Shown: positions 1 through 10,705 of the stretch, piece after piece
Layout: every line of letters starts with the position of its first letter
How positions within the stretch are numbered: position 1 is the first letter of the stretch
NCBI RefSeq assembly: GCF_000026145.1
Contig: NC_009445.1
Location: forward strand, 5,920,501 to 5,984,500
Length of the DNA stretch: 64,000 nucleotides
Direction: 5' to 3'
Source: Bradyrhizobium sp. ORS 278
GTDB taxonomy: Bacteria > Pseudomonadota > Alphaproteobacteria > Rhizobiales > Xanthobacteraceae
Notes under the pieces: generated by a model
Told to the model about the DNA's origin: nothing
Database searches by the model: none
What the model saw: only the letters and a program-made list of their open reading frames with translations
Program-made: the position numbers and the translations under genes

Positions 1-40
1 GCTGTTGCTAGTTGTGAGATAGCGGTCAACGATACCGCAA

Positions 41-481
41 CTATCTGATCGTGATGGCGAGGCCCGACAGGTCGACGTTGGCCAGGAGGCCGACCTGCTC
101 GCCGGACAGCTCCAGCACCGCGCCCTTCTGGTTGGTCAGCACGATGCCGCGCACGCCGCGGCCGACGGCGAGGCCGGCGCCGGCGGCGCCGTAGACGCCT
201 TCGACATCGGACGGACGCCAGATGTTGCTGACGCGGCCTCGCAGCACGGTGCGCGAGCCGCCGAACACGAGACCGTAGTCGATACCGCCGGTGGAGAGCG
301 GATAGGCCCGGCCGTGGAAGCTCAGCACGCCGCTGCCGCCGGAGCCACCGATGATCCATCCCGCCTTGTAGATGGTCAGCGTGATGAAGCCGCCATCGGC
401 GCGCGCCGTGGCCGGCAGGATGGCGCCGGTCGCGGCCACGAGCGCCACCAACAGACCGCGAAGCAAGGATGCAATGTTCAT
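41..481 (-). CDS. Exported protein of unknown function
   Basis: A 146-residue protein with a clear Sec signal peptide: Met-Asn, a hydrophobic core, and a likely cut after ATARA near residue 28. The mature part is rich in Gly and beta-forming residues, and has alternating segments such as GGSGGSGVLSFHGRAYPL and GVRGIVLTNQKGAVLEL, which suggest a secreted beta fold. By eye it resembles the small DUF992/EipA/YSC84-like exported proteins of Rhizobiales, but I cannot assign it to one family. The ATG at 481 was chosen because it places the signal peptide at the N-terminus; a longer in-frame reading lacks any such signal. It stands alone on the minus strand. Confidence 0.75.
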   Translation of the reverse strand: MNIASLLRGLLVALVAATGAILPATARADGGFITLTIYKAGWIIGGSGGSGVLSFHGRAYPLSTGGIDYGLVFGGSRTVLRGRVSNIWRPSDVEGVYGAAGAGLAVGRGVRGIVLTNQKGAVLELSGEQVGLLANVDLSGLAITIR

Positions 482-2065
<1,584 letters not shown>

Positions 2066-2095
2066 CCCGCGACCGACCCCGCGGACGGCCTGGCC

Positions 2096-2368
2096 TCAGA
2101 CCTTGCCGAACCTGATCGCCGAGCGCTCGCGAGCCTTGGCCGCCTCGATCTCACGGTCGCGCGGCGGCGCCTGGGTCTGCAGCGAGGTCAACAGCCGCCG
2201 CGCCGCATCGGCGACCTCCTCGACCGCACGTGCGAAGGCGGCCTCGTTGGCCTGAGACGGAGCGTTGAAGCCGGAGAGCTTGCGCACGAATTGCAGCGCC
2301 GAAGCCTGGATCTCCGCCTCCGTCGCCGGTGGCTCGAAATTGAACAGCGTCTTGATGTTGCGGCACAT
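2096..2368 (-). CDS. DUF2277 family protein
   Basis: A 90-residue protein that begins MCRNIKTLFNFEPPATEAEI, the characteristic start of the DUF2277 family (small alpha-helical cytosolic proteins, function unknown). The rest is helical: QFVRKLSGFNAPS, then AFARAVEEVADAARRLLTSL, then a charged C-terminus. The ATG at 2368 is the family start. Its stop lies 30 bases from the stop of the collagen-like gene on the other strand, so the two genes converge. Its upstream region is shared with the divergent alpha/beta hydrolase gene. Confidence 0.9.
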   Translation of the reverse strand: MCRNIKTLFNFEPPATEAEIQASALQFVRKLSGFNAPSQANEAAFARAVEEVADAARRLLTSLQTQAPPRDREIEAAKARERSAIRFGKV

Positions 2369-2461
2369 GGCGGGGCTAATCCGGTGCTGAACCAATTTGT
2401 CGAATGTGCTATCATGCCTCCGACGCGGTCGCAAAGAGCCGCGCAATCGCAGGGGAAACAC

Positions 2462-3523
2462 ATGCTTCGACCGTTTGCCGCCGTTGTTGCCGCTTGGGTG
2501 GTCTTTTGCGCGCCGTCTTGGTCCGCCGAGTATCCCGTCCCGAAGCAGGGCGACGTCGTGCTCAAGGATTTCAAGTTTCACACCGGCGAGACGCTGCCGG
2601 AGCTGAAGCTGCACTACACCACCGTCGGTGAGCCGACGGGCCAGCCCGTGCTGGTGCTGCACGGCACCGGCGGCTCCGGAGCCAGCATGCTGGTGGCGCC
2701 GTTCGCCGGTGAATTGTTCGGCAAGGACCAGCCGCTCGACGCGACGAAGTACTACATCATCATTCCCGACAGCATCGGCCACGGCAAATCGTCCAAGCCC
2801 TCGGACGGGCTGAAGACGAAGTTTCCGGCCTATGACTATGCCGACATGGTCGATGCGCAGTATCGGCTGCTGACCGAAGGACTTGGGATCAAGCATCTCA
2901 GGCTGATCATCGGCAATTCGATGGGCGGCATGCACAGCTGGGTGTGGGCGACGCGCTATCCGGATTTCATGGACATCGCGGTGCCGATGGCCTCGCAGCC
3001 GACGGAGATGGCGGCGCGCAACTGGATGCTGCGCCGGCTGATGCTAGAGACGATCCGCAACGATCCCGACTACAATGGCGGCAACTACACCGCGCAGCCG
3101 CGCATGATGAAATATGCCGTCACGGCCTATGGCACGGCAACCGCCGGCGGCACCATCGCCTATCAGCTGGCGGCACCGACGGCTGCCAAGGCCGACAAGA
3201 TGGTCGAGGAACGGCTGGCCCAGCCTGTCCCGAGCGATGCCAACGACTTCATCTATCAGTGGGAGTCCTCGCACGACTACAATCCGTCGGCCGATCTCGA
3301 CAAGATCAAGGCCACGGTGATGCTGATCAACTCCGCCGACGACGAGCGCAATCCGCCGGAGACCGGCGTAACCGCCGACGCGATGAAACGCGTCAAGAAT
3401 GGCAAGGTGCTGCTGATCCCGGCCTCGGCCGAGACGCGCGGTCATCTGACCACCGGAAACGCGAAGTTCTATGTCGAGTCGCTGCGCGAGTTGCTGGCAA
3501 CGGTGCCACAGCGCGGCATGTAG
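2462..3523 (+). CDS. Exported MetX-like alpha/beta hydrolase
   Basis: A 353-residue alpha/beta hydrolase of the homoserine acetyltransferase-like group. It has an N-terminal signal peptide (hydrophobic residues 3-20, then SAEYP), so it should act in the periplasm and is unlikely to be a methionine-synthesis enzyme. The oxyanion-hole loop HGTGGSG is at residues 67-73, the nucleophile elbow GNSMGG at 151-156 (Ser153), a candidate acid at Asp293/294 (INSADDERNPPE) and the catalytic His at 328 (ETRGHLTTG), so the triad is complete. The ATG at 2462 follows AGGGGAA. The substrate is unknown. A small secreted-protein gene follows after 18 nt, probably in one operon. Confidence 0.88.
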   Translation: MLRPFAAVVAAWVVFCAPSWSAEYPVPKQGDVVLKDFKFHTGETLPELKLHYTTVGEPTGQPVLVLHGTGGSGASMLVAPFAGELFGKDQPLDATKYYIIIPDSIGHGKSSKPSDGLKTKFPAYDYADMVDAQYRLLTEGLGIKHLRLIIGNSMGGMHSWVWATRYPDFMDIAVPMASQPTEMAARNWMLRRLMLETIRNDPDYNGGNYTAQPRMMKYAVTAYGTATAGGTIAYQLAAPTAAKADKMVEERLAQPVPSDANDFIYQWESSHDYNPSADLDKIKATVMLINSADDERNPPETGVTADAMKRVKNGKVLLIPASAETRGHLTTGNAKFYVESLRELLATVPQRGM

Positions 3524-3541
3524 GCCTGGAAGGAGTCGTGA

Positions 3542-3895
3542 ATGCGCGGGATCGTGCTGGCCGCTCTGATGCTCAGCTCTCTGGCCAGCGCGCCCGTCGC
3601 GCTGGCCATCGACAACGGCCAGTTCGAGAACGTGCCGCCTGATGTGCGCGCCTGGTTCAAGAGCGTGATCGCGCCGAACGGCGTGCCCTGCTGCGACGTC
3701 TCGGACGGGCACCGCACCACCTACGACGTGCGCGACGGCACCTATTGGGTGCCGATCGAGGGACGCTGGATGGCAGTGCCGGAGCGCGCCATCATCCGCG
3801 ACCGCGGCAATCCGGTCGGCGAGGCCGTGGTGTGGTACGTTCATCACCGCGGGGACATCATCATCAGCTGCTTCGTGCCGGCCGATGCGGTCTAA
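3542..3895 (+). CDS. Small exported protein, unknown function
   Basis: A 117-residue protein with a signal peptide (MRGIVLAALMLSSLASAPVALA). The mature part contains a vicinal Cys pair (GVPCCDVSDGHRTTYDVRDG), a Trp/Tyr-rich centre (YWVPIEGRWMAVPERAI) and a third Cys near the end (IIISCFV). This type of protein, with PCCD followed by the W/P-rich core, recurs in Bradyrhizobium, but I know of no assigned function. It lies 18 nt downstream of the hydrolase with GGAGTCGTGA before the ATG, and the DoxX-like gene follows 24 nt later, which suggests one transcript. Confidence 0.8.
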   Translation: MRGIVLAALMLSSLASAPVALAIDNGQFENVPPDVRAWFKSVIAPNGVPCCDVSDGHRTTYDVRDGTYWVPIEGRWMAVPERAIIRDRGNPVGEAVVWYVHHRGDIIISCFVPADAV

Positions 3896-3919
3896 GGGGT
3901 CGGTCATTGGAAGCGGGGC

Positions 3920-4336
3920 ATGACTGGAAGCTTGCGCGACGACATGACCCGCGCGGTCATGCGCTGGCTGATGGCGCTGTTCTATGCGGCGGCGGGCATC
4001 GCGCATCTCGCGATCCCCGAGCCCTTCCTGCGCATCACGCCGTCCTTCGTTCCGTTCGCGCCACAGGTCATCTTGCTGACCGGCCTGTGCGAGCTCGCCG
4101 GCGCTGTCGGGCTGGTGACGACGCCGCTGCGGCGTTGGGCGGGGCTCGGGCTCGCGGCCTATGCGATCTGCGTCTGGCCGGCGAATTTCAAGCATGCGAT
4201 CGACGGCATCGACCTGCCTCTTCTCGGCAGCAGCTGGCTCTATCACGGTCCGCGCCTGGCGTTTCAGCCGGTGCTGGTGTGGTGGGGGCTGTACAGCGCG
4301 GGGCTGATCGATTGGCCGTGGCAGCGCAGGACCTGA
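3920..4336 (+). CDS. DoxX-like integral membrane protein
   Basis: A 138-residue protein with about four transmembrane helices (residues 14-32, 48-68, 72-90, 108-128). The spacing and motifs, such as RWLMALFYAAAGIAHL and ILLTGLCELAGAVGLV, fit the DoxX/DoxX-like family. Family members have been linked to quinone or thiosulfate metabolism and oxidative stress, but no biochemical role can be read from this sequence. The ATG at 3920 follows AAGCGGGG; an internal Met at 3944 is an alternative start. It sits between the small exported protein and the PPOX-type protein in a row of closely spaced plus-strand genes. Confidence 0.82.
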   Translation: MTGSLRDDMTRAVMRWLMALFYAAAGIAHLAIPEPFLRITPSFVPFAPQVILLTGLCELAGAVGLVTTPLRRWAGLGLAAYAICVWPANFKHAIDGIDLPLLGSSWLYHGPRLAFQPVLVWWGLYSAGLIDWPWQRRT

Positions 4337-4364
4337 CGCAGATGAAGCCGAATGGAGGCGCGCC

Positions 4365-4970
4365 GTGAGCGACCCGACAAACACCGATCTTGCCGCGATC
4401 TATCCGCCGCCGAACGAGCGCGTGATCGCCAAGGTGCGTCCGGCGCTGGATGCGCACAGCCGCAAGTTCATCGGGCTGTCGCCGTTCTGCGTGGTCGCGA
4501 CATCAGGCGTCGACGGCAGCGTCGATGCCTCGCCGCGCGGTGGCCATCCGGGTTTCGTCCACATCGACGGCGACCAGCGCCTGCTGATGCCGGACCGTCC
4601 GGGCAACAACCGGCTCGACACGCTGCGCAACGTGTCCGAAGGCTCCGGCCGGGTGCAACTGATCTTCTTCGTTCCCGGCATCAACGAGACGCTGCGGGTC
4701 GGCGGCACGGCATCGGTGTCGACCGATCAGGAGCTTCTGTCGAAGCTGGAGGAGTTCGGCAAAGCTCCGCGCTCGGCGCTCGTGATCGACGTGCACGAGA
4801 CATACTTCCATTGCGGCAAGGCCATCATGCGATCCAAGCTGTGGTTGCAGGATGCACAGGTGCCACGCTCGGCGATGCCGAGCATCAGCGAGATCATCCA
4901 TGATCAGACCGCGCTGGGCACGCCCGAGCCGCAGGTGGTGACCGACGCGCGCTGGCGCGAGCAGCTTTGA
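4365..4970 (+). CDS. PPOX-type FMN-binding protein (pyridoxamine 5'-phosphate oxidase-like)
   Basis: A 201-residue cytosolic protein with the split-barrel FMN-binding fold: RKFIGLSPFCVVATSGVDG (first strands), SPRGGHPGFVHIDGDQRLLMPDRPGNNRLDTLRNV (the typical flavin-phosphate loop is within this), and a late ETYFHCGKAIMRSKLW segment. This matches the MSMEG_1061-type branch of PPOX-like proteins, which are usually unassigned reductases or oxidases and not PdxH itself. The start is GTG at 4365 with AATGGAGG about 8 nt upstream. It is the last gene of the 2.4-5 kb plus-strand group. Confidence 0.88.
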   Translation: MSDPTNTDLAAIYPPPNERVIAKVRPALDAHSRKFIGLSPFCVVATSGVDGSVDASPRGGHPGFVHIDGDQRLLMPDRPGNNRLDTLRNVSEGSGRVQLIFFVPGINETLRVGGTASVSTDQELLSKLEEFGKAPRSALVIDVHETYFHCGKAIMRSKLWLQDAQVPRSAMPSISEIIHDQTALGTPEPQVVTDARWREQL

Positions 4971-5134
4971 GAATGCCATCCATTCGCAAGCTGGCGTCAG
5001 CGTCGAGTCATCTTTCCTGGTCCATCAGTGGCGCGCTCGCGCTTGCGAGCCCACATCTTGATGCAGCTCAGGGGTCGCCGAACGGCCCGGGCTCATTTAT
5101 GACGTGCCGCTGAAGCTGGAAACGATCTCCCTCG

Positions 5135-6259
5135 ATGCCCTCTTTCCGTGCCGCTCATCTGCTGTCGCCTCGCCATCTGGCCGGCGCGCTGTTGCTGGTG
5201 TCCGCCTGCGCGACGCCTTGCGCGGCGTCTGCCGAGGATGTGAAGCTCACCCCGGCCCAGACGCAAAATCTCGGCATCCGCGTCGCACATCCGACTTCGA
5301 GCCGGAACGACCAGACGCTGCCCTACCCGGCGCAGATTGTCATTCCAACACCGCAATTATGGGTGGTCAGCGCACCAGTCTCCGGCATGGTTACGAATCT
5401 GGCGGTGGCGCGGGGCGATCGCGTCAGCATCGGCCAGCCGCTGCTGACGCTCGAGAGCCCGAGCTTCGTGTCGCTGCAGCGCGAGTATCTGCATGCGCTG
5501 GCGCAGGAGGTCCTCGCCGTCCAGCAGCTGAAGCGCAACGCCGACCTGTTCGAGGGCAAGGCGATCCCGCAACGCGTGCTCGAATCCAGCCAGGCCGAGG
5601 CGCGGCAGGCCAGCATCGTCGTCGCCGAGCGGCGTCAGATGCTGCATCTCAGCGGCCTCTCGGACGAGGCCGTCGCGCGGCTCACCAATGAAGCGGCGAT
5701 CAGCGCGACGCTGACCGTCAACGCGCCGCAGGCCGCCTCCGTGGTCGACATCATGGTGTCGCCCGGCCAGCGCATGGAGCAGGCCGCGCCGCTGGTGAAA
5801 CTCGCGCGGCTGTCGCCGCTCTGGGCCGAGATCGCGATCCCGGCCACCAACATCGCCGCCATCAAGACCGGCGCGCGCGTCGACATCGAGGGCTATGCAA
5901 CGCCAGGCCGCGTCATCCTGGTCTCCGAAACGACCGACACGGCGACCCAGACGATCCTCGTCCGCGCCGAGATTCCCAACGATGGCGGGCTGCATTCCGG
6001 TCAGACCGCGGCCGCGCGCATCGGCTTCGTCTCGGCCGGCGAAAGCGCCTGGGAGATCCCCTATAGCGGCCTGGTCCGGCGCGGCGAGCAGACCTCGATC
6101 TTCGTCGCGATCGAAGGCGGCTTCCGGCAGGTGCCGGTGACGCTGCTCGCGGAGGACCAGGACCATGTGGTGGTGTCCGGGCCCATCTCCGACAAGGACG
6201 AGGTGGCGGTCGGCGGCATCTCGGCGCTGCGCGGCATTCTCTCGCGGCTGGGGCAATGA
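5135..6259 (+). CDS. Heavy-metal RND efflux periplasmic adaptor (CusB/CzcB family)
   Basis: A 374-residue membrane-fusion protein. It has a signal peptide with a Cys near its cleavage region (LLLVSACATPCAASAED). A biotinyl-lipoyl-like domain follows (VSAPVSGMVTNLAVARGDRVSIGQPLLTL is its core), then an alpha-helical hairpin (residues about 105-160), a second lipoyl half (VNAPQAASVVDIMVSPGQRM), and beta-barrel and membrane-proximal domains. It links the inner-membrane RND pump to an outer-membrane channel and may hand metal to the pump. No His-rich or Met-rich N-terminal metal site is visible. Its stop overlaps the pump start by 4 nt (ATGATG), so the two are translationally coupled. Confidence 0.92.
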   Translation: MPSFRAAHLLSPRHLAGALLLVSACATPCAASAEDVKLTPAQTQNLGIRVAHPTSSRNDQTLPYPAQIVIPTPQLWVVSAPVSGMVTNLAVARGDRVSIGQPLLTLESPSFVSLQREYLHALAQEVLAVQQLKRNADLFEGKAIPQRVLESSQAEARQASIVVAERRQMLHLSGLSDEAVARLTNEAAISATLTVNAPQAASVVDIMVSPGQRMEQAAPLVKLARLSPLWAEIAIPATNIAAIKTGARVDIEGYATPGRVILVSETTDTATQTILVRAEIPNDGGLHSGQTAAARIGFVSAGESAWEIPYSGLVRRGEQTSIFVAIEGGFRQVPVTLLAEDQDHVVVSGPISDKDEVAVGGISALRGILSRLGQ

Positions 6260-9200
6260 TGCTGCAGCGGCTGGTCGCCTTCGCGCTGGCGCAACGTCTG
6301 TTCGTGCTGCTCAGCGTGCTGCTGCTGGTCGGCGCCGCCCTCGTGTTCCTGCCGAGCCTGCCGATCGACGCGTTCCCGGACGTCTCGCCGGTTCAGGTCA
6401 AGATCATCATGAAGGCCCCGGGCCTCACCCCCGAGGAAGTCGAGCAGCGCATCACAGTGCCGATCGAACTCGAGCTGCTCGGCCTGCCCAATAAGAAGAT
6501 CCTGCGCACCACAACCAAATATGCGCTCGCCGACATCACCGTCGATTTCGAGGACGGCACCGACATTTATTGGGCGCGCAACCAGGTCTCTGAGCGGCTG
6601 TCGAACGTTTCGCGCGACTTTCCCGATGGCGTCAGCGGCGGGCTCGCGCCGATCACGAGCCCGCTCGGCGAGATGTTCATGTTCACGATCGAGAGCCCGG
6701 AGCTGTCGCTCGCCGAGCGGCGCAGCCTGCTCGACTGGGTGATCCGGCCGGCACTGCGCACCGTACCGGGCGTGGCTGACGTGAACTCGCTCGGCGGGTT
6801 TGTCCGCGCCTTCGAGATCGTGCCGCGCAATGATGCGCTGGCGGCGCGCGGCATCTCCTACGAGCTGTTCCGCAAGGCGATCGAGGCCAATAGTCGCAAC
6901 GACGGCGCCGGCCGCGTCAACCAGGGCGAGGACAGCGCGCTGGTGCGGATCGAGGGCAGCATCCGCAGCATCGACGACATCAAGGCGATCGTCGTCGACA
7001 CCCGCGACAACATCCCGATCCGCGTCAGCGACGTGGCGCGGGTGCGGATCGGCGCATTGACCCGTTACGGCGCTGTCACGGCTGACGGCAAGGGCGAGAC
7101 GGTCGAGGGCCTCGTGCTCGGGCTGCGCGGCGCCAATGCCGGACAGCTCGTGCGCGACGTGCGCGCGCGGCTGGAGGAACTGAAGCCATCGCTGCCCGCG
7201 AGCGTCACCATCAACGTGTTCTATGACCGCAGCCGGCTGGTCAACCGCGCTGTCGGAACGGTGGTCCGGGCGCTGGCTGAGGCCACCGTGCTGGTCGTGG
7301 TGTTACTGTTGCTGTTCCTGGGCAATTGGCGCGCCTCGCTGGTCATCGCGCTGAGCCTGCCGCTCGCGATCGTGATCGCGCTCCTGGTGATGCGCGCCGT
7401 CGGCATGTCGGCCAACCTGATGAGCCTCGGCGGGCTCGCGATCGCGATCGGCATGCTGATCGATGCGCTGGTCGTCGTGGTCGAGAACATCGTCGGCAAT
7501 CTCGGCAGGCACGAGTCCAACAGGGCGGCACCCCTGGTCCACATCGTGTATCGCTCGGTCTGCGAGGTGCTGCAGCCTGTCGCCTCGGGCGTGCTGATCA
7601 TCATCATCGTGTTCGTGCCGCTGCTGACGCTGCAGGGACTGGAGGGCAAGCTTTTCATTCCGGTCGCGCTGGCGATCATCTTCGCGCTCGCGGCTTCGCT
7701 GCTGCTCGCCTTGACGGTGCTTCCGGTCGCGACGTCGTTTGCGCTCAAATCTGCCTCGCATGAGGATCCGCTGCTGGTCCGCGCGGCGCAGCGCGCCTAC
7801 GCGCCCGCGCTGACCTGGGCGCTCGCCAATGAGCGCAAGGTGATCGCCGTCGCATTGCTGAGCCTCGTCGCGGCAGGCTATGGCTACGCTCAGCTCGGCA
7901 AGACGTTCATGCCGACCATGGACGAAGGCGACGTGATCGTGAGCGTCGAGACGCTCCCCTCCGTCAATCTCGACGAATCCCTTGCGATCAACGCCCGGCT
8001 GCAGACGGCGCTGATGAAGGTTCCCGACATCGCCGGCATCATCGCCCGCACCGGATCGGACGAGCTCGGCCTCGATCCCATGGGTCCCAACCAGACCGAC
8101 ACGTTCCTGGTGCTCAAGCCGGCCGATCAGCGGCAGAGCGAAAATCGTGACGTGCTGCTGCAGAAGCTGCGCGATGTCCTGGCTGATTTCCCCGGCATCT
8201 CGCTGAGCTTCACGCAGCCGATCGACATGCGCGTGCAGGAGATGATCAGCGGCGTGCGCGGCGACGTCGCCGTGAAGATCTTCGGCCCCGACATCGGCAC
8301 GCTCAATGACATCGCCGCGAAGCTGTCAACGATCTTGTCGAGCATCGATGGCGCGGAGGATGTATACACGACGCTGAACGAAGGCGCGCAATACTATACA
8401 GTCAATGTCAATCGGCTCGAAGCAGGTCGGCTGGGTCTGACGGTGGATTCCATCGCCAACTCGCTGCGCACCCAGATCGAAGGACGGACGATCGGCACCG
8501 CGCTCGAGAACGGCTGGCGGACGCCGATCCTGGTCCGTGGCAGCGAGACCACGCGCGAGGCGCCAACCCTGCTCGCGATGCTGCCGCTGACGCTGGCGGC
8601 CGGACAGCACGTCGCGCTGTCGCAGGTCGCGCGCATCCAGCGCGTCGACGGCCCGGTCAAGATCGACCGTGAGGACGGCAATCGCATGAGCGTGGTGCGC
8701 AGCAACGTCCGCGGCCGCGACATGGTCGGCTTCGTCCAGGCCGCCCAGCAGAAGGTCGCGTCCGAGCTGCAGCTGCCGGCCGGCTACCGGCTGACCTGGG
8801 GCGGACAGTTCGAGAATCAGCAGCGCGCCGCCGCGCGCCTGTCGGTCGTGGTGCCGGTCGCGATCGGGCTGATCTTCGTGCTGCTGTTCACGACGTTCGG
8901 CTCCGTCCGCCAGGCGCTGCTGGTGCTCGTCAACATTCCCTTCGCTCTGATCGGCGGCGTATTCGCGCTGGTCTCGACGGGCGAATATCTGTCCGTGCCG
9001 GCCTCCGTGGGCTTCATCGCCCTGCTCGGCATCGCCGTGCTCAACGGTGTCGTGCTGGTCTCCTACTTCAACCAGCTCCGCGCCCACGGGCTGTCCGAGC
9101 AGCGCATCGTGGTCGACGGCGCCAAGCGCCGGCTCCGTCCGGTGCTGATGACGGCGAGCATCACCGCGCTCGGCCTGATCCCGCTGCTGTTCGCCACCGG

Positions 9201-9330
9201 GCCGGGCTCGGAGGTGCAGCGGCCGCTGGCCATCGTCGTGATCGGCGGCCTGCTATCGTCGACCTTGCTGACCCTGATCCTGCTGCCGATCCTGTACCGC
9301 CGCTACGGCGCCGCCAAGGAGGCGGCATGA
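6256..9330 (+). CDS. Heavy-metal RND efflux pump (CzcA/CusA family)
   Basis: A 1024-residue inner-membrane proton antiporter of the HME-RND group, full length for the family. Visible: first helix then FPDVSPVQVKIIMKAPGLTPEEVE, periplasmic porter domains, the central helix block with AIAIGMLIDALVVVVEN in TM4, the second porter half including FTQPIDMRVQEMISGVRGD, and a closing helix block (PFALIGGVFALVSTGEYLSV). The FTQPI.MR..E..SGVR segment is CzcA-like. TM4 reads AIG-x3-D-A and not the DFG-x3-D-G of classical zinc/cobalt pumps, so the metal cannot be named. The gene overlaps its neighbours by 4 nt on both sides. No outer-membrane factor gene lies nearby. Confidence 0.93.
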   Translation: MMLQRLVAFALAQRLFVLLSVLLLVGAALVFLPSLPIDAFPDVSPVQVKIIMKAPGLTPEEVEQRITVPIELELLGLPNKKILRTTTKYALADITVDFEDGTDIYWARNQVSERLSNVSRDFPDGVSGGLAPITSPLGEMFMFTIESPELSLAERRSLLDWVIRPALRTVPGVADVNSLGGFVRAFEIVPRNDALAARGISYELFRKAIEANSRNDGAGRVNQGEDSALVRIEGSIRSIDDIKAIVVDTRDNIPIRVSDVARVRIGALTRYGAVTADGKGETVEGLVLGLRGANAGQLVRDVRARLEELKPSLPASVTINVFYDRSRLVNRAVGTVVRALAEATVLVVVLLLLFLGNWRASLVIALSLPLAIVIALLVMRAVGMSANLMSLGGLAIAIGMLIDALVVVVENIVGNLGRHESNRAAPLVHIVYRSVCEVLQPVASGVLIIIIVFVPLLTLQGLEGKLFIPVALAIIFALAASLLLALTVLPVATSFALKSASHEDPLLVRAAQRAYAPALTWALANERKVIAVALLSLVAAGYGYAQLGKTFMPTMDEGDVIVSVETLPSVNLDESLAINARLQTALMKVPDIAGIIARTGSDELGLDPMGPNQTDTFLVLKPADQRQSENRDVLLQKLRDVLADFPGISLSFTQPIDMRVQEMISGVRGDVAVKIFGPDIGTLNDIAAKLSTILSSIDGAEDVYTTLNEGAQYYTVNVNRLEAGRLGLTVDSIANSLRTQIEGRTIGTALENGWRTPILVRGSETTREAPTLLAMLPLTLAAGQHVALSQVARIQRVDGPVKIDREDGNRMSVVRSNVRGRDMVGFVQAAQQKVASELQLPAGYRLTWGGQFENQQRAAARLSVVVPVAIGLIFVLLFTTFGSVRQALLVLVNIPFALIGGVFALVSTGEYLSVPASVGFIALLGIAVLNGVVLVSYFNQLRAHGLSEQRIVVDGAKRRLRPVLMTASITALGLIPLLFATGPGSEVQRPLAIVVIGGLLSSTLLTLILLPILYRRYGAAKEAA

Positions 9331-9638
9331 CCTCTCAAGCAGCCTGCCTGACGCTGATCGCGCCGCGCGAGCTGCGCGAGGAGCTGTTCGACTACATCAA
9401 CGACCAGTCGGATCTGGTCACCGGCTTCACCGCCTTGGATGCCGCCGGGCACGGCGCCCGCGTCCGGCTGCGCACGCCTGCGGAGCAGGTCAAGGGACAT
9501 GCCGACGCGGTCGCTGTTTCGATCGTGCTGCAGGAGAAGGCTGTCGAGCGGCTGCTGGAGCGGCTGAGGAGCGCGTTCGCGGGAACGAAGCTCGTCTATT
9601 GGGTCGTGCCGGTGACGGAATTCGGCAGCATCGACTGA
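9327..9638 (+). CDS. DUF3240 protein, PII-like partner of the metal RND pump
   Basis: A 103-residue cytosolic protein. The sequence (CLTLIAPRELREELFDYIND near the start, then AVAVSIVLQEKAVERLLERL, then YWVVPVTEFGSI) is the DUF3240 family, a ferredoxin-like or PII-like fold seen downstream of czcA/cusA-type genes in proteobacteria. Its ATG overlaps the pump stop codon by 4 nt, so it is translated with the pump. By analogy it may sense a metal or modulate transport; that is inference. The operon ends here; no metal sensor or outer-membrane channel gene follows. Confidence 0.87.
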   Translation: MTSQAACLTLIAPRELREELFDYINDQSDLVTGFTALDAAGHGARVRLRTPAEQVKGHADAVAVSIVLQEKAVERLLERLRSAFAGTKLVYWVVPVTEFGSID

Positions 9639-9738
9639 TCCGCGTCCGCCACTGCCGGCGTTCGGAAGCCGGGCGGTCGATTCAAGGTCTGGTCTCGGCC
9701 CCGAATCGACCTCGCCCCAAGGAGGAGAGATGCGTTGG

Positions 9739-10224
9739 TCAGTGCTCGCTCTCGAGCCCGCCGACGTGCTTCTGGGTATAGAGCTCGAGGCCGATACGGC
9801 CGATCAGATCGAGCTGCGTCTCGAGGAAGTCGATGTGATGCTCCTCGTCCTTCATCAGCTGCTCGAACAGATCGCGCGACACGTAGTCCTTGACGCCGTG
9901 GCAGTAGGTTGCGGCTTCCTGGTAGAGCGTCCGCGCGCCGATCTCGGCGGCGAGATCGCACTCGATGATCTCCTTGACGTTCTGGCCGATGCGCAGGGGA
10001 TCGAGCACCTGCATGTTCGGGAAGCCGTCGAGGAAGAGGATGCGGTCCGTGAACTTGTCGGCGTGCTCCATCTCCTCGATGGATTCCTTGCGCCAGACCT
10101 TCGCCATTTCCAAAAGGCCCCAATTGTTCAGCAGGCGGTAGTGCAGCCAATATTGGTTGATGGCAGTCAGTTCGCTGCGCAATCCCTTGTTGAGATATTC
10201 GATGACCTTGGGGTCGCCCTGCAT
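9739..10224 (-). CDS. bfr: Bacterioferritin
   Basis: A 161-residue ferritin-like protein of the usual Bfr length. The dinuclear ferroxidase ligands are all present: Glu18, Glu51, His54, Glu94, Glu127 and His130 by count, within SEL (16-19 region), EEMEHAD, ECDLAAE and DEEHHID. Met52, the axial haem ligand at the subunit interface, is also present, so this is a haem-binding bacterioferritin and not a plain ferritin. It forms a 24-mer iron store. It lies 121 nt downstream of the bfd gene on the same strand, and iron release by Bfd is the known partnership. Confidence 0.97.
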   Translation of the reverse strand: MQGDPKVIEYLNKGLRSELTAINQYWLHYRLLNNWGLLEMAKVWRKESIEEMEHADKFTDRILFLDGFPNMQVLDPLRIGQNVKEIIECDLAAEIGARTLYQEAATYCHGVKDYVSRDLFEQLMKDEEHHIDFLETQLDLIGRIGLELYTQKHVGGLESEH

Positions 10225-10345
10225 AGATAAGCTCCGAAAGAGTTAGAGGCCGCAGGCGCTCAATAACAGGTTCGAAGTGCGGAGACGACCCCCGTTCATG
10301 TGCATTTTTGGGGCGTAAGCAGGCGAGATTGAAGGCAGACGCGGC

Positions 10346-10630
10346 TCAGCAGGCCGCCAGCGCGAACCGGCTCTGGAGATCTTCGTCCGCCGGCTGAACC
10401 GACGCGTGAGCATGGCTGTGAGCGTGTTGGCAGCCGGCCTGGCAAGCACGGGCGCAGGGACCCAAGGCCTCATCGATGATCGTCTTGATGGTGCGCGCAC
10501 ACCGACCGCATTCCGCGCTGCAGCCAAGGCAGCCGTAGAGCTGCTTCGGGCTCCGCGGCAATTCGTCCGCCGAACTCACCGCCTTGCGGATGTCGTGATC
10601 GCTGATGACGTTGCAGGAACAAACAATCAT
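10346..10630 (-). CDS. bfd: Bacterioferritin-associated ferredoxin
   Basis: A 94-residue [2Fe-2S] protein. The N-terminus MIVCSCNVISDHDIRKAV matches Bfd, with cluster ligands Cys4, Cys6, Cys41 and Cys44 (ECGRC). Bfd docks on bacterioferritin and passes electrons that reduce and release stored iron. This copy is longer than typical Bfd (about 64 residues): the extra C-terminus has four further Cys and a His-rich segment (CQHAHSHAHAS), which could bind metal. The start at 10630 is the family start. Two Irr-box-like palindromes lie 75-120 nt upstream. Confidence 0.95.
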   Translation of the reverse strand: MIVCSCNVISDHDIRKAVSSADELPRSPKQLYGCLGCSAECGRCARTIKTIIDEALGPCARACQAGCQHAHSHAHASVQPADEDLQSRFALAAC

Positions 10631-10705
10631 GAGAAACCGGCCAATCGTCCTTGGTCAGCTATCGATAGTCATCAGCCCCGAATGGCGCAAAGGGAAAACC
10701 GCGCT

